Origin: Rhodiola kirilowii
Taxonomy: Eukaryota > Streptophyta > Magnoliopsida > Saxifragales > Crassulaceae
Assembly: GCA_033675215.1 (NCBI GenBank)
Contig: JAUCNB010000012.1
Coordinates: 2,852,001 to 2,916,000 of the forward strand
DNA length: 64,000 nucleotides
Reading direction: 5' to 3'
Of the stretch, positions 21,907 through 35,130 are shown piece by piece; position 1 is the first letter of the stretch; the number at the start of each line of letters is the position of its first letter. Both the position numbers and the translations under genes were made by a program. Below the pieces are notes generated by a model that saw only the letters and a program-made list of their open reading frames with translations, did not search any database and was not told the origin of the DNA.

Positions 21907-24900
21907 GAATGAGACTAACGAGACTCACTTCGGACGAACAAAGACAAACTTAAGTCTCATTCTAAGGTTTGTCGAAGTTCGTCCCAAGTTATTCTCTTTC
22001 CAAGGACGAACTTAGACAAACCTTAGAATGAGACTAACGAGACTAACTTGGGACGAACAAAGACAAACTTAAGTCTCATTATAAGGTTTGTCTAAGTTCG
22101 TCCCAAGTTAGTCTCTTTCTAAGGACGAACTTAGACAAACCTTAGAATGAGACTAACGAGACTAACTTGGGACGAACAAAGACAAACTTAAGTCCCATTC
22201 TAAGGTTTGTCTTAGTTCGCCCCAAGTTAGTCTCTTCCTAAGGACGAACATAGACAAACCTTCGAATGAGACTAACGAGACTAACTTGGGACGAACAAAG
22301 ACAAACTTAAGTCCCATTCTAAGGTTTGTCTTAGTTCGTCTCAAGTTAGTCTCTTTCTAAGGACGAACTTAGACAAACCTTAGAATGAGACTAACGAGAC
22401 TTACTTGGGACGAACAAAGACAAACTTAAGTCTCATTCTAAGGTTTGTCTAAGTTCATCCCAAGTTAGTCTCTTTCTAAGGACGAACTTAGACAAACCTT
22501 AGAATGAGACTAACGAGACTAACTTTGGATGAACAAAGACAAAATTAAATCTCATTCTAAGGTTTGTCTAAGTTCGTCCCAAGTTAGTCTCTTTCTAAAG
22601 ACGAACTTAGACAAACCTTAGAATGAGACTTACGAGACTAACTTGGGACGAACAAAGACAAACTTAAGTCCCATTCTAAGGTTTGTCTAATTTCGTCCCA
22701 AGTTAGTCTCTTCCTAAGGACGAACTTAGACAGACCTTAGAATGAGACTAACGAGACTAACTTGGGACGAACAAAGACAAACTTAAGTCTCATTCTAAGG
22801 TTTGTCTAAGTTCATCCCAAGTTAGTCTCTTTCTAAGGACGAACTTAGACAAACCTTAGAATGAGACTAACGAGCCTAACTTTGGACGAACAAAGACAAA
22901 CTTAAGTCTCATTCTAAGGTTTAACTTAGTTCGTCCCAAGTTAGTCTCTTTCTAAGGACGAACTTAGATGAACCTTACAATGAGACTAATGAGACAAACT
23001 TTGGACGAACAAAGACTAACTTAAGTCCCATTCTAAGGTTTGTCTTAGTTCGTCCCAAGTTAGTCTCATTCTAAGGACGAAGTTTGACAAACCTTAGAAT
23101 GAGACTAACGAGACTAACTTGGGAATAACAAAGACAAACTTAAGTCTCATTCTAAGGTTTGTCTAAGTTCGTCCCAAGTTAGTCTCTTTCTAAGGAAGAA
23201 CTTAGACAAACCTTAGAATGAGACTAACGAGACAAACTTGGGACGAACAAAGAGAAACTTAAGTCTCATTCTAAGGTTTGTCTAAGTTCGTCCCAAGTTA
23301 GTCTCTTTCTAAGGACGAACTTAGACAAACCTTAGAATGAGACTAACGAGACAAACTTTGGACGAACAAAGACTAACTTAAGTCCCATTCTAAGGTTTGT
23401 CTTAGTTCGTCCCAAGTTAGTCTCATTCTAAGGACGAACTTAGACAAACCTTAGAATGAGACTAACGAGACTAACTTGGGACGAACAAAGACAAACTTAA
23501 GTCTCATTCTAAGGTTTGTCTAAGTTCGTCCCAAGTTTGTCTCTTCCTAAGGACGAACTTAGACAAACCTTAGAATCAGACTAATTCGACTAACTTGGGA
23601 TGAACAAAGACAAACATAAGTCCCATTCTAAGGTTTGTCTAAGTTCGTCCCAAGTTAGTCTCTTTCTATGGACGAACTTAGACAAACCTTAGAATGAGAC
23701 TAACGAGAAATACTTGGGACGAACAAAGACAAACTTAAGTCCCATTCTAAGGTTTGTCTAAGTTCGTCCCATGTTAGTCTCTTTCTAAGGACGAACTTAG
23801 ACAAACCTTAGAATGAGACTAACGAGACTAACTTGGGACGAACAAAGACAAACATAAGTCCCATTCTAAGGTTTGTCTTAGTTCGTCCCAAGTTAGTCTC
23901 TTTCGAAGGACGAACTTAGACAAACCTTAGAATGAGACTAACGAGACTCACTTCGGACGAACAAAGACAAACTTAAGTCTCATTCTAAGGTTTGTCGAAG
24001 TTCGTCCCAAGTTATTCTCTTTCCAAGGACGAACTTAGACAAACCTTAGAATGAGACTAACGAGACTAACTTGGGACGAACAAAGACAAACTTAAGTCTC
24101 ATTATAAGGTTTGTCTAAGTTCGTCCCAAGTTAGTCTCTTTCTAAGGACGAACTTAGACAAACCTTAGAATGAGACTAACGAGACTAACTTGGGACGAAC
24201 AAAGACAAACTTAAGTCCCATTCTAAGGTTTGTCTTAGTTCGCCCCAAGTTAGTCTCTTCCTAAGGACGAACATAGACAAACCTTCGAATGAGACTAACG
24301 AGACTAACTTGGGACGAACAAAGACAAACTTAAGTCCCATTCTAAGGTTTGTCTTAGTTCGTCTCAAGTTAGTCTCTTTCTAAGGACGAACTTAGACAAA
24401 CCTTAGAATGAGACTAACGAGACTTACTTGGGACGAACAAAGACAAACTTAAGTCTCATTCTAAGGTTTGTCTAAGTTCGTCCCAAGTTAGTCTCTTTCT
24501 TAGGACGAACTTAGACAAACCTTAGAATGAGACTAACGAGACTAACTTTGGATGAACAAAGACAAAATTAAATCTCATTCTAAGGTTTGTCTAAGTTCGT
24601 CCCAAGTTAGTCTCTTTCTAAAGACGAACTTAGACAAACCTTAGAATGAGACTTACGAGACTAACTTGGGACGAACAAAGACAAACTTAAGTCCCATTCT
24701 AAGGTTTGTCTAATTTCGTCCCAAGTTAGTCTCTTCCTAAGGACGAACTTAGACAGACCTTAGAATGAGACTAACGAGACTAACTTGGGACGAACAAAGA
24801 CAAACTTAAGTCTCATTCTAAGGTTTGTCTAAGTTCATCCCAAGTTAGTCTCTTTCTAAGGACGAACTTAGACAAACCTTAGAATGAGACTAACGAGCCT

Positions 24901-25295
24901 AACTTTGGACGAACAAAGACAAACTTAAGTCTCATTCTAAGGTTTAACTTAGTTCGTCCCAAGTTAGTCTCTTTCTAAGGACGAACTTAGATGAACCTTA
25001 CAATGAGACTAATGAGACAAACTTTGGACGAACAAAGACTAACTTAAGTCCCATTCTAAGGTTTGTCTTAGTTCGTCCCAAGTTAGTCTCATTCTAAGGA
25101 CGAAGTTTGACAAACCTTAGAATGAGACTAACGAGACTAACTTGGGAATAACAAAGACAAACTTAAGTCTCATTCTAAGGTTTGTCTAAGTTCGTCCCAA
25201 GTTAGTCTCTTTCTAAGGAAGAACTTAGACAAACCTTAGAATGAGACTAACGAGACAAACTTGGGACGAACAAAGAGAAACTTAAGTCTCATTCT
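21250..25295. repeat. 17-monomer higher-order repeat (2,023 bp), two tandem copies
   Basis: Copy 1 is about 21250-23272 and copy 2 about 23273-25295. The marker gggaataaca is at 23121 and 25144, and acgagactcacttcgg is at 21918 and 23941; both pairs are exactly 2,023 bp apart. The two copies are almost identical. Confidence 0.86.
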
Positions 25296-25789
25296 AAGGT
25301 TTGTCTAAGTTCATCCCAAGTTAGTCTCTTTCTAAGGACGAACTTAGACATACCTTAGAATGAGACTAACGAGACTAACTTGGGACGAACAAAGACAAAC
25401 TTAAGTCCCATTCTAAGGTTTGTCTTAGTTCGTCTCAAGTTAGTCTCTTTCTAAGGAGTAACTTAGACAAACCTAAGAATGAGACTAACGAGACTAACTT
25501 GGGACGAACAAAGACAAGCTTAAGTCTCATTCTAAGGTTTGTCTAAGTTCGTCCCAAGTTAGTCTCTTTCTAAGGACGAACTTAGACAAACCTTAGAATG
25601 AGACTAACGAGACAAACTTGGGACGAACAAAGACAAACTTAAGTCCCATTCTAAGGTTTGTCTTAGTTCGTCCCAAGTTAGTCTCTTTCTAAGGACGAAC
25701 TTAGACAAACCTTAGAATGAGACTAACGAGCCTAACTTTGGACGAACAAAGACAAACTTAAGTCTCATTCTAAGGTTTAACTTAGTTCG

Positions 25790-28700
25790 TCCCAAGTTAG
25801 TCTCTTTCTAAGGACGAACTTAGATAAACCTTAGAATGAGACTAACGATACTAACTTTGGATGAACAAAGACAAACTTAAGTCTCATTCTAAGATTTGTC
25901 TAAGTTCTTCCCAAGTTAGTCTCTTTCTAAGGATGAACTTAGACAAACCTTAGAATGAGACTAACGAGACTAACTTGGGACGAACAAAGACAAACTTAAG
26001 TCTCATTCTTAGGTTTTTCTAATTTCGTCCCAAGTTAGTCTCTTTCTAAGGACGAACTTAGACAAACCTTAGAATGAGACTAACGAGACTAACTTGGGAC
26101 GAACAAAGACAAACTTAAGTCCCATTCTAAGGTTTGTCTTAGTTCGTCTCAAGTTAGTCTCTTTCTAAGGACGAACTTAGACAAACCTTAGAATGAGACT
26201 AACGAGACTTACTTGGGACGAACAAAGACAAACTTAAGTCTCATTCTAAGGTTTGTCTAAGTTCATCCCAAGTTAGTCTCTTTCTAAGGACGAACTTAGA
26301 AAAACCTTAGAATGAGACTAACGAGACAAACTTGGGACGAACAAAGATAAACTTAAGTCCCATTCTAAGGTTTGTCTTAGTTCGTCCCAAGTTAGTCTCT
26401 TTCTAAGGACGAACTTAGACAAACCTTAGAATGAGACTAACGAGCCTAACTTTGGACGAACAAAGACAAACTTAAGTCTCATTCTAAGGTTTAACTTAAT
26501 TCGTCCATAGTTAGTCACTTTCTAAGGACGAACTTAGACAAACCTTAGAATGAGACTAACGAGACAAACTTGGGACGAACAAAGACAAACTTAAGTCTCA
26601 TTCTAAGGTTTGTCTAAGTTCGTCCCAAGTTAGTCTCTTCCTAAGGACGAACTTAGACAAACCTTAGAATGAGACTAACGAGACTAACTTGGGATGAACA
26701 AACACAAACTTAAGTCCCATTCTAAGGGTTGTCTTAGTTCGTCCCAAGTTAGTCTAATTCTAAGGACGAACTTAGACAAACCTTAGAATGAGACTAACGA
26801 CACTAACTTGGGACGAACAAAGACAAACTTAAGTCTCATTCTAAGGTTTGTCTTAGTTCGTCCCAATTTAGTCTCTTCCTAAGGACGAACTTAGACAAAC
26901 CTTAGAATGAGACTAACGAGACTAACTTGGGATGAACAAAGACAAACTTAAGTCCCATTCTAAGGTTTGTCTAAGTTCGTCCCAAGTTAGTCTCTTTCTA
27001 TGGACGAACTTAGACAAACCTTAGAATGAGACTAACGAGAAATACTTGGGACGAACAAAGACAAACTTAAGTCCCATTCTAAGGTTTGTCTAAGTTCGTC
27101 CCATGTTAGTCTCTTTCTAAGGATGAACTTAGACAAACCGTAGAATGAGACTAACGAGACTAACTTGGGATGAACAAAGACAAACATAAGTCCCATTCTA
27201 AGGGTTGTCTTAGTTCGTCCCAAGTTAGTCTCTTTCGAAGGACGAACTTTGACAAACCTTAGAATGAGACTAACGAGACTCACTTGGGACGAACAAAGAC
27301 AAACTTAAGTCTCATTCTAAGGTTTGTCGAAGTTCGTCCCAAGTTATTCTCTTTCCAAGGACGAACTTAGACAAACCTTAGAATGAGAGTAACGAGACTA
27401 ACTTGGGACGAACAAAGACAAACTTAAGTCTCATTCTAAGGTTTGACTAAGTTCGTCCCAAGTTAGTCTCTTTCTAAGTACGAACTTGGACAAACCTTAG
27501 AATGAGACTAACGAGACTAACTTGGGACGAACAAAGACAAACTTAAGTCCCATTCTAAGGTTTGTCTTAGTTCGCCCCAAGTTAGTCTCTTCCTAAGGAC
27601 GAACATAGACAAACCTTCGAATGAGACTAACGAGACTAACTTGGGACAAACAAAGACAAACTTAAGTCTCATTCTAAGGTTTGTCTTAGTTCGTCCCAAG
27701 TTAGACTCTTTCTAAGGACGAACTTAGACAAACCTTAGAATGAGACTAACGAGACTAACTTGGGACAAACAAAGACAAACTTAAGTCTCATTCTAAGGTT
27801 TGTCTTAGTTCGTCCCAAGTTAGACTCTTTCTAAGGACGAACATAGACAAACCTTCGAATGAGACTAACGAGACTAACATGGGACGAACAAAGACAAACT
27901 TAAGTCCCATTCTAAGGTTTGTCTTAGTTCGTCCCAAGTTAGACTCTTTCTAAGGACGAACTTAGACAAACCTTAGAATGAGACTAACGAGACTAACTTA
28001 GGACGAACGAAGACAAACTTAAGTCTCATTCTAAGGTTTGTCTAAGTTCGTCCCAAGTTAGTCTCTTTCTAAGGACGAACTTAGACAAACCTTAGAATGA
28101 GACTAACGAGACAAACTTTGGACGAACAAAGACTAACTTAAGTCCCATTCTAAGGTTTGCCTTAGTTCGTCCCAAGTTAGTCTCATTCTAAGGACGAACT
28201 TAGACAAACCTTAGAATGAGACTAACGAGACTAACTTGGGACGAACAAAGACAAACTTAAGTCTCATTCTAAGGTTTGTCTAAGTTCGTCCCAAGTTTGT
28301 CTCTTCCTAAGGACGAACTTAGACAAACCTTAGAATCAGACTAATTCGACTAACTTGGGATGAACAAAGACAAACATAAGTCCCATTCTAAGGTTTGTCT
28401 AAGTTCGTCCCAAGTTAGTCTCTTTCTATGGACGAACTTAGACAAACCTTAGAATGAGACTAACGAGAAATACTTGGGACGAACAAAGACAAACTTAAGT
28501 CCCATTCTAAGGTTTGTCTAAGTTCGTCCCATGTTAGTCTCTTTCTAAGGACGAACTTAGACAAACCTTAGAATGAGACTAACGAGACTAACTTGGGACG
28601 AACAAAGACAAACATAAGTCCCATTCTAAGGTTTGTCTTAGTTCGTCCCAAGTTAGTCTCTTTCGAAGGACGAACTTAGACAAACCTTAGAATGAGACTA

Positions 28701-30430
28701 ACGAGACTCACTTCGGACGAACAAAGACAAACTTAAGTCTCATTCTAAGGTTTGTCGAAGTTCGTCCCAAGTTATTCTCTTTCCAAGGACGAACTTAGAC
28801 AAACCTTAGAATGAGACTAACGAGACTAACTTGGGACGAACAAAGACAAACTTAAGTCTCATTATAAGGTTTGTCTAAGTTCGTCCCAAGTTAGTCTCTT
28901 TCTAAGGACGAACTTAGACAAACCTTAGAATGAGACTAACGAGACTAACTTGGGACGAACAAAGACAAACTTAAGTCCCATTCTAAGGTTTGTCTTAGTT
29001 CGCCCCAAGTTAGTCTCTTCCTAAGGACGAACATAGACAAACCTTCGAATGAGACTAACGAGACTAACTTGGGACGAACAAAGACAAACTTAAGTCTCAT
29101 TCTAAGGTTTGTCTAAGTTCGTCCCAAGTTAGTCTCTTTCTTAGGACGAACTTAGACAAACCTTAGAATGAGACTAACGAGACTAACTTTGGATGAACAA
29201 AGACAAAATTAAATCTCATTCTAAGGTTTGTCTAAGTTCGTCCCAAGTTAGTCTCTTTCTAAAGACGAACTTAGACAAACCTTAGAATGAGACTTACGAG
29301 ACTAACTTGGGACGAACAAAGACAAACTTAAGTCCCATTCTAAGGTTTGTCTAATTTCGTCCCAAGTTAGTCTCTTCCTAAGGACGAACTTAGACAGACC
29401 TTAGAATGAGACTAACGAGACTAACTTGGGACGAACAAAGACAAACTTAAGTCTCATTCTAAGGTTTGTCTAAGTTCATCCCAAGTTAGTCTCTTTCTAA
29501 GGACGAACTTAGACAAACCTTAGAATGAGACTAACGAGCCTAACTTTGGACGAACAAAGACAAACTTAAGTCTCATTCTAAGGTTTAACTTAGTTCGTCC
29601 CAAGTTAGTCTCTTTCTAAGGACGAACTTAGATGAACCTTACAATGAGACTAATGAGACAAACTTTGGACGAACAAAGACTAACTTAAGTCCCATTCTAA
29701 GGTTTGTCTTAGTTCGTCCCAAGTTAGTCTCATTCTAAGGACGAAGTTTGACAAACCTTAGAATGAGACTAACGAGACTAACTTGGGAATAACAAAGACA
29801 AACTTAAGTCTCATTCTAAGGTTTGTCTAAGTTCGTCCCAAGTTAGTCTCTTTCTAAGGAAGAACTTAGACAAACCTTAGAATGAGACTAACGAGACAAA
29901 CTTGGGACGAACAAAGAGAAACTTAAGTCTCATTCTAAGGTTTGTCTAAGTTCATCCCAAGTTAGTCTCTTTCTAAGGACGAACTTAGACATACCTTAGA
30001 ATGAGACTAACGAGACTAACTTGGGACGAACAAAGACAAACTTAAGTCCCATTCTAAGGTTTGTCTTAGTTCGTCTCAAGTTAGTCTCTTTCTAAGGACT
30101 AACTTAGACAAACCTAAGAATGAGACTAACGAGACTAACTTGGGACGAACAAAGACAAACTTAAGTCTCATTCTAAGGTTTGTCTAAGTTCGTCCCAAGT
30201 TAGTCTCTTTCTAAGGACGAACTTAGACAAACCATAGAATGAGACTAACGAGACAAACTTGGGACGAACAAAGACAAACTTAAGTCCCATTCTAAGGTTT
30301 GTCTTAGTTCGTCCCAAGTTAGTCTCTTTCTAAGGACGAACTTAGACAAACCTTAGAATGAGACTAACGAGCCTAACTTTGGACGAACAAAGACAAACTT
30401 AAGTCTCATTCTAAGGTTTAACTTAGTTCG
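25790..30430. repeat. 73-monomer block, copy 2 (39 monomers)
   Basis: It begins as an exact-offset copy (8,687 bp) of 17103 onward and ends as a copy of the stretch before 25789 at an offset of 4,641 bp. It is therefore shorter than copy 1 by 4,046 bp, exactly 34 monomers: two 8-mers, one 17-mer and one single monomer (the gacttacttggg monomer present near 24420 but missing near 29100). Confidence 0.78.
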
Positions 30431-33400
30431 TCCCAAGTTAGTCTCTTTCTAAGGACGAACTTAGACAAACCTTAGAATGAGACTAACGACACTAACTGGG
30501 GACGAACAAAGACAAACTTAAGTCTCATTCTAAGGTTTGTCTAAGTTCGTCCCAAGTTATTCTCTTTCTAAGGACGAACTTAGACAAACCTTAGAATGAG
30601 ACTAACGAGCCTAACTTTGGACGAACAAAGAAAAACTTAAGTCTAATTCTAAGGGTTGTCTTAGTTTGTCCCAAATTATTCTCTTTCTAAGGACGAACTT
30701 AGACAAACCTTAGAATGAGACTAACGAGGCTAACTTGGGACGAACAAAGACAAACTTAAGTCTCATTGTAAGGTTTGTCTTAGTTCGTCCCATGTCAGTC
30801 TCTTTCTAAGGACGAACTTAGACAAACCTTAGAATGAGACTAACGAGACTAACTTGGGACGAACAAAGAGAAACTTAAGTCTCATTCTAAGGTTTGTCTA
30901 AGTTCGTCCCAAGTTAGTCTCTTTCTAAGGACGAACTTAGACAAACCTTAGAATGAGACTAACGAGACTAACTTGGGACGAACAAAGACAAACGTCAGTT
31001 TCATTCTAAGGTTTGTCTAAGTTCGTCCTAGTTATTCTCTTTCTAAGGACGAACTTAGACAAACCTTAGAATGAGACTAACGAGACTAAATTTGGACGAA
31101 CAAAAAAAAATGTTAGTCTCATTCTAAGGTTTGTCTTAGTTTGTCCCAAGTTATTCTCTTTCTAAGGACGAACTTAGACAAACCTTAGAATGAGACTAAC
31201 GAGACTAACTTGGGACGAACAAAGACAAACTTAAGTCTCATTCTAAGGTTTAACTTAGTTCGTCCCAAGTTAGTCTCTTTCCAAGGACGAACTTAGACAA
31301 ACCTTAGAATGAGACTAACGAGACAAACTTTGGACGAACAAAGACTAACTTAAGTCCCATTCTAAGGTTTGTCTTAGTTCGTCCCAAGTTAGTCTCATTC
31401 TAAGGACGAACTTAGACAAACCTTAGAATGAGACTTACGAGACTAAATTGGGACGAACAAAGACAAACTTAAGTCTCATTCTAAGGTCTGCTAAGTTCGT
31501 CCCAAGTTAGTCTCTTTCTAAGGACGAACTTAGAAAAACCTTAGAATGAGACTAACGAGACAAACTTGGGACAAACAAAGACAAACTTAAGTCTCATTCT
31601 AAGGTTTGTCTAAGTTCGTCCCAAGTTAGTCTCTTTCTAAGGACGAACTTAGACATACCTTAGAATGAGACTAACGAGACTAACTTGGGACGAACAAAGA
31701 CAAACTTAAGTCCCATTCTAAGGTTTGTCTTAGTTCGTCTCAAGTTAGTCTCTTTCTAAGGACGAACTTAGACAAACCTTAGAATGAGACTAACGAGACG
31801 AACTTGGGACGAACAAAGACAAACTTAAGTCTCATTCTAAGGTTTGTCTAAGTTCGTCCCAAGTTAGTCTCTTTCTAAGGACGAACTTAGAAAAACCTTA
31901 GAATGAGACTAACGAGACAAACTTGGGATGAACAAAGACAAACTTAAGTCCCATTCTAAGGTTTGTCTTAGTTCGTCCCAAGTTAGTCTCTTTCCAACGA
32001 TGAACTTAGACAAACCTTAGAATGAGACTAACGAGCCTAACTTTGGACGAACAAAGACAAACTTAAGTCTCATTCTAAGGTTTAACTTAGTTCGTCCCAA
32101 GTTAGTCTCCTTCTAAGGACGAACTTAGACAAACCTTAGAATGAGACTAACGAGACAAACTTGTGACGAACAAAGACAAACTTAAGTCTCATTCTAAGGT
32201 TTGTCTTAGTTCGTCCCATGTTAGTCTCTTTCTAAGGACGAACTTAGACAAACCTTAGAATGAGACTAACGAGACTAACTTGGGACGAACAAAGACAAAC
32301 TTAAGTCTGATTCTTAGGTTTGTCTAAGTTCGTCCCAAGTTAGTCTCTTTCTAAGGACGAACTTAGACAAACCTTAGAATGAGACTAACGAGACTAACTT
32401 GGGACGAATAAAGACAAACTTATGTCCCATTCTAAGGTTTGTCTTAGTTCGTCCCAAGTTAGTCTCTTTCTAAGGACGAACTTAGACAAACCTTAGAATG
32501 AGACTAACGAGCCTAACTTTGGACGAACAAAGACAAACTTAAGTCTCATTCTAAGGTTTGTCTTAGTTCATCCCAAGTTAGTCTCTTTCTAAGGACCAAC
32601 TTAGACAAACCTTAGAATGAGACTAACGAGACTAACATGGGACGAACAAAGACAAACTTAAGTCTCAATGTAAGGTTTGTCTTAGTTCATCCCATGTTAG
32701 TCTCTTTCTAAGGACGAACTTAAACAAACCTTAGAATGAGACTAACGAGACTAACTTGGGACGAACAAAGAGAAACTTAAGTCTCATTCTAAGGTTTGTC
32801 TAAGTTCGTCCCAAGTTAGTCTCTTTCTAAGGATGAACTTAGACAAACCTTAGAATGAGACTAACAAGACTAACTTGGGACGAACAAAGACAAACGTCAG
32901 TCTCATTCTAAGGTTTGTCTAAGTTCGTCCCAAGTTATTCTCTTTCTAAGGACGAACTTAGACAAACCTTAGAATGAGACTAACGAGACTAAATTTGGAC
33001 GAACAAAGAAAAACGTTAGTCTCATTCTAAGGGTTGTCTTAGTTCGTCCCAAGTTATTCTCTTTCTAAGGGCGAACTTAGACAAACCTTAGAATGAGACT
33101 AACGAGACTAACTTGGGACGAACAAAGACAAACTTAAGTCTCATTCTAAGGTTTGTCTAAGTTTGTCCCAAGTTAGTATCTTTATAAGGACGAACTTAGA
33201 CAAACCTTAGAATGAGACTAACGAGACTAACTTGGGACGAACAAAGACAAACTTAAGTCCCATTCTAAGGTTTGTCTTAGTTCGTCTCAAGTTAGTCTCT
33301 TTCTAAGGACGAACTTAGACAAACCTTAGAATGAGACTAACGAGACTAACTTGGGACGAACAAACACAAACTTAAGTCTCATTCTAAGGTTTGTCTAAGT

Positions 33401-33884
33401 TCATCCCAAGTTAGTCTCTTTCTAAGGACGAACTTAGAAAAACCTTAGAATGAGACTAACGAGACAAACTTGGGACGAACAAAGACAAACTTAAGTCCCA
33501 TTCTAAGGTTTGTCTTAGTTCGTCCCAAGTTAGTCTCTTTCTAAGGACGAACTTAGACAAACCTTAGAATGAGACTAACGAGCCTAACTTTGGACGAACA
33601 AAGACAAACATAAGTCTCATTCTAAGGTTTAACTTAGTTCGTCCCAAGTTAGTCTCTTTCTAAGGACGAACTTAGACATCCCTTAGAATGAGACTAACGA
33701 GACAAACTTGGGACGAACAAAGACAAACTTAAGTCTCATTCTTAGGTTTTTCTAAGTTCGTCCCAAGTTAGTCTCTTTCTAAGGACGAACTTAGACAAAC
33801 CTTAGAATGAGACTAACGAGACAAAATTGGGACGAACAAAGACAAACGTTAGTCTCATTCTAAGGTTTGTCTAAGTTCGTCCCA

Positions 33885-33920
33885 AGTTAGTCTCTTTCTA
33901 AGGATGAACTTAGACAAGCC
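33885..33920. other. Candidate target site duplication, left copy (LINE)
   Basis: A 36-bp stretch starting agttagtctctttctaagga recurs at 47592-47627 on the other side of the LINE with 3 mismatches. The satellite resumes 36 bp back in phase, as expected from a target duplication. Because the target is a repeat, another origin, such as insertion at a monomer junction or a later rearrangement, cannot be excluded. Confidence 0.5.
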
Positions 33921-34173
33921 TGGATCGTGGCCAATACAAAACCGCCCTCAAGCGCCTGGAGAAAGTTATAGACCCTTTCCCCTTAAAAACGCCAAACAGG
34001 CTAAGAAAAAACTAGGAAATGCCCCAGCAAGAATAAAGAAGAAACAATGGGTTAGCCTAACATGACATACAACGCCGCATCAGCTAGCAAAATAAGGCAG
34101 CCACTGAAACATAAAAACCAGCCAGACGCCTAGAAAGCCCGCCTGGACCAAAAAAACTGACAGAGGGGAGAGC
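33921..34173 (-). other. 3' UTR of the LINE
   Basis: 253 bp after the ORF2 stop codon, ending abruptly against satellite at 33920/33921. On the minus strand the last bases read tattggccacgatcca with no A-tract. Nothing coding is seen. Confidence 0.65.
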
Positions 34174-35121
34174 TCATACAGGCCCTAATATACTAAGGTC
34201 ATCTCTAAGGCTTCGCAGCACCAACGCCTCACTATCATGGTCATGAATACAATCCTCACGATCACATAAGAAAATATGACCAATATCGTCATGAATAATA
34301 GCCTGCTTGACAAAAGAAGGAGCTCTCCCTTCAGCAAGGTCTTCTCCCTGAGCCGCAGCGCAGGCAACTACGATAGCAGCGCCATTAGCCTTAGGACAGC
34401 ACCTCCGAAAATGGACATCAGGGAGCTCAGAAAAAAGGCTCCTCTGCTCGTACAACTCACTCCAGGGAATATCATGAAAGTGCCTCTGGTCAAGCCACAA
34501 CATGAAAGCGGAGGAGCTAACAACAAGGCTGACCTCCATCCCACGATCGAGACCATGTTTAGCGCCCATCTTGGCTAGAGATCTCAAACAGGAAAAATCA
34601 TCCGACTCAACCACCTCAATCCCAAAAAAGCTGGCCACAATACCTCTATCATTCTTAATGACACAGCCTCCAAACATGCGATCATTTCTTCGAACACAGG
34701 CTAAGTAAGCCGAACACCTATTGGGAATGATAGGACTAGAAATCCATCTGCCCGCATCAAACAGCCTCCCTGCCTTAGAAAGGTGAAGCACCCGCTTGAG
34801 GCTAGCATCCCCAACATCCCGAGCTAGTTTAGCTGGCACTAATCTAGCAAGATCAATACCCCCTCTGCTGATGGACACCCTAATAGGGGGACTGCGCTGA
34901 TCATAAAGAATGCCATTTCGATACTTCCAAATTTCCCACAAGATGCAACAAGCAACACCAATTTTAATACAAGACATAAAGTTCTTGGGGCTTCTAGCAG
35001 CAATGACTCTAGTAAAACTCTCCTTCCCTCCGATCAAACCACCCCCAAACATGGATTTGAAATAAGTCCAGGCAGATTGCGCAATGTCACCCTTGAAGAA
35101 CAGATGGTTGATAGATTCCAC
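34174..35121 (-). pseudogene. LINE ORF2 C-terminal part: end of zf-RVT and RNase H-like region
   Basis: This is the last 315 codons of ORF2, in the same frame as 35131-35712 and separated from it by a single TAA at 35128-35130. It opens with SINHLFFKGDIAQSAW, the second half of the zinc-binding zf-RVT domain that follows reverse transcriptase in plant L1s; the usual Cys before DIAQSAW is Gly here. Later, GGCVIKNDRGIVASFFG matches the strand-turn region of the plant RNase H-like domain (RVT_3 type), but I do not see the usual catalytic Asp-Gly start of that domain. It would act in removing template RNA during target-primed reverse transcription. Assignment to the LINE is secure; RNase H activity is doubtful. 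Confidence 0.8.
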
Positions 35122-35130
35122 AGAGGGACT

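Larger units (their letters stand above)
17103..25789. repeat. 73-monomer block, copy 1
   Basis: Markers in this block recur 8,687 bp (73 x 119) to the right: actaacgatactaacttt at 17154 and 25841, and cttaggtttttctaatttcg at 17321 and 26008. Similarity at that offset begins near 17103, and the second copy starts where this one ends, so it is a direct tandem duplication. Boundaries are by eye and could be off by about one monomer. Confidence 0.8.
12975..33920. repeat. 119-bp satellite array, main segment (about 176 monomers)
   Basis: An uninterrupted 20.9-kb array. Two monomer forms alternate irregularly: one with acttgggacgaacaaagac followed by aaacttaagtc, the other with actttggacgaac and often aaacgttagtc. 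The variant cgagaaatacttggg works as a ruler: it occurs at 13591, 16207, 18349, 19777, 20729, 21681, 23704, 27036 and 28464, spaced 22 (minus 2 bp), 18, 12, 8, 8, 17, 28 and 12 monomers apart. Apparent open frames of 60-83 codons on the minus strand recur at the same spacings and are by-products of the repeat. Confidence 0.97.

Noticed and set aside
13587-27699. Minus-strand open frames of 60-83 codons (for example 18345-18596 and 27032-27283, identical products)
   Set aside because: They are satellite sequence read in one frame and recur at multiples of 119 bp with the higher-order repeats. They lack start context and domains.
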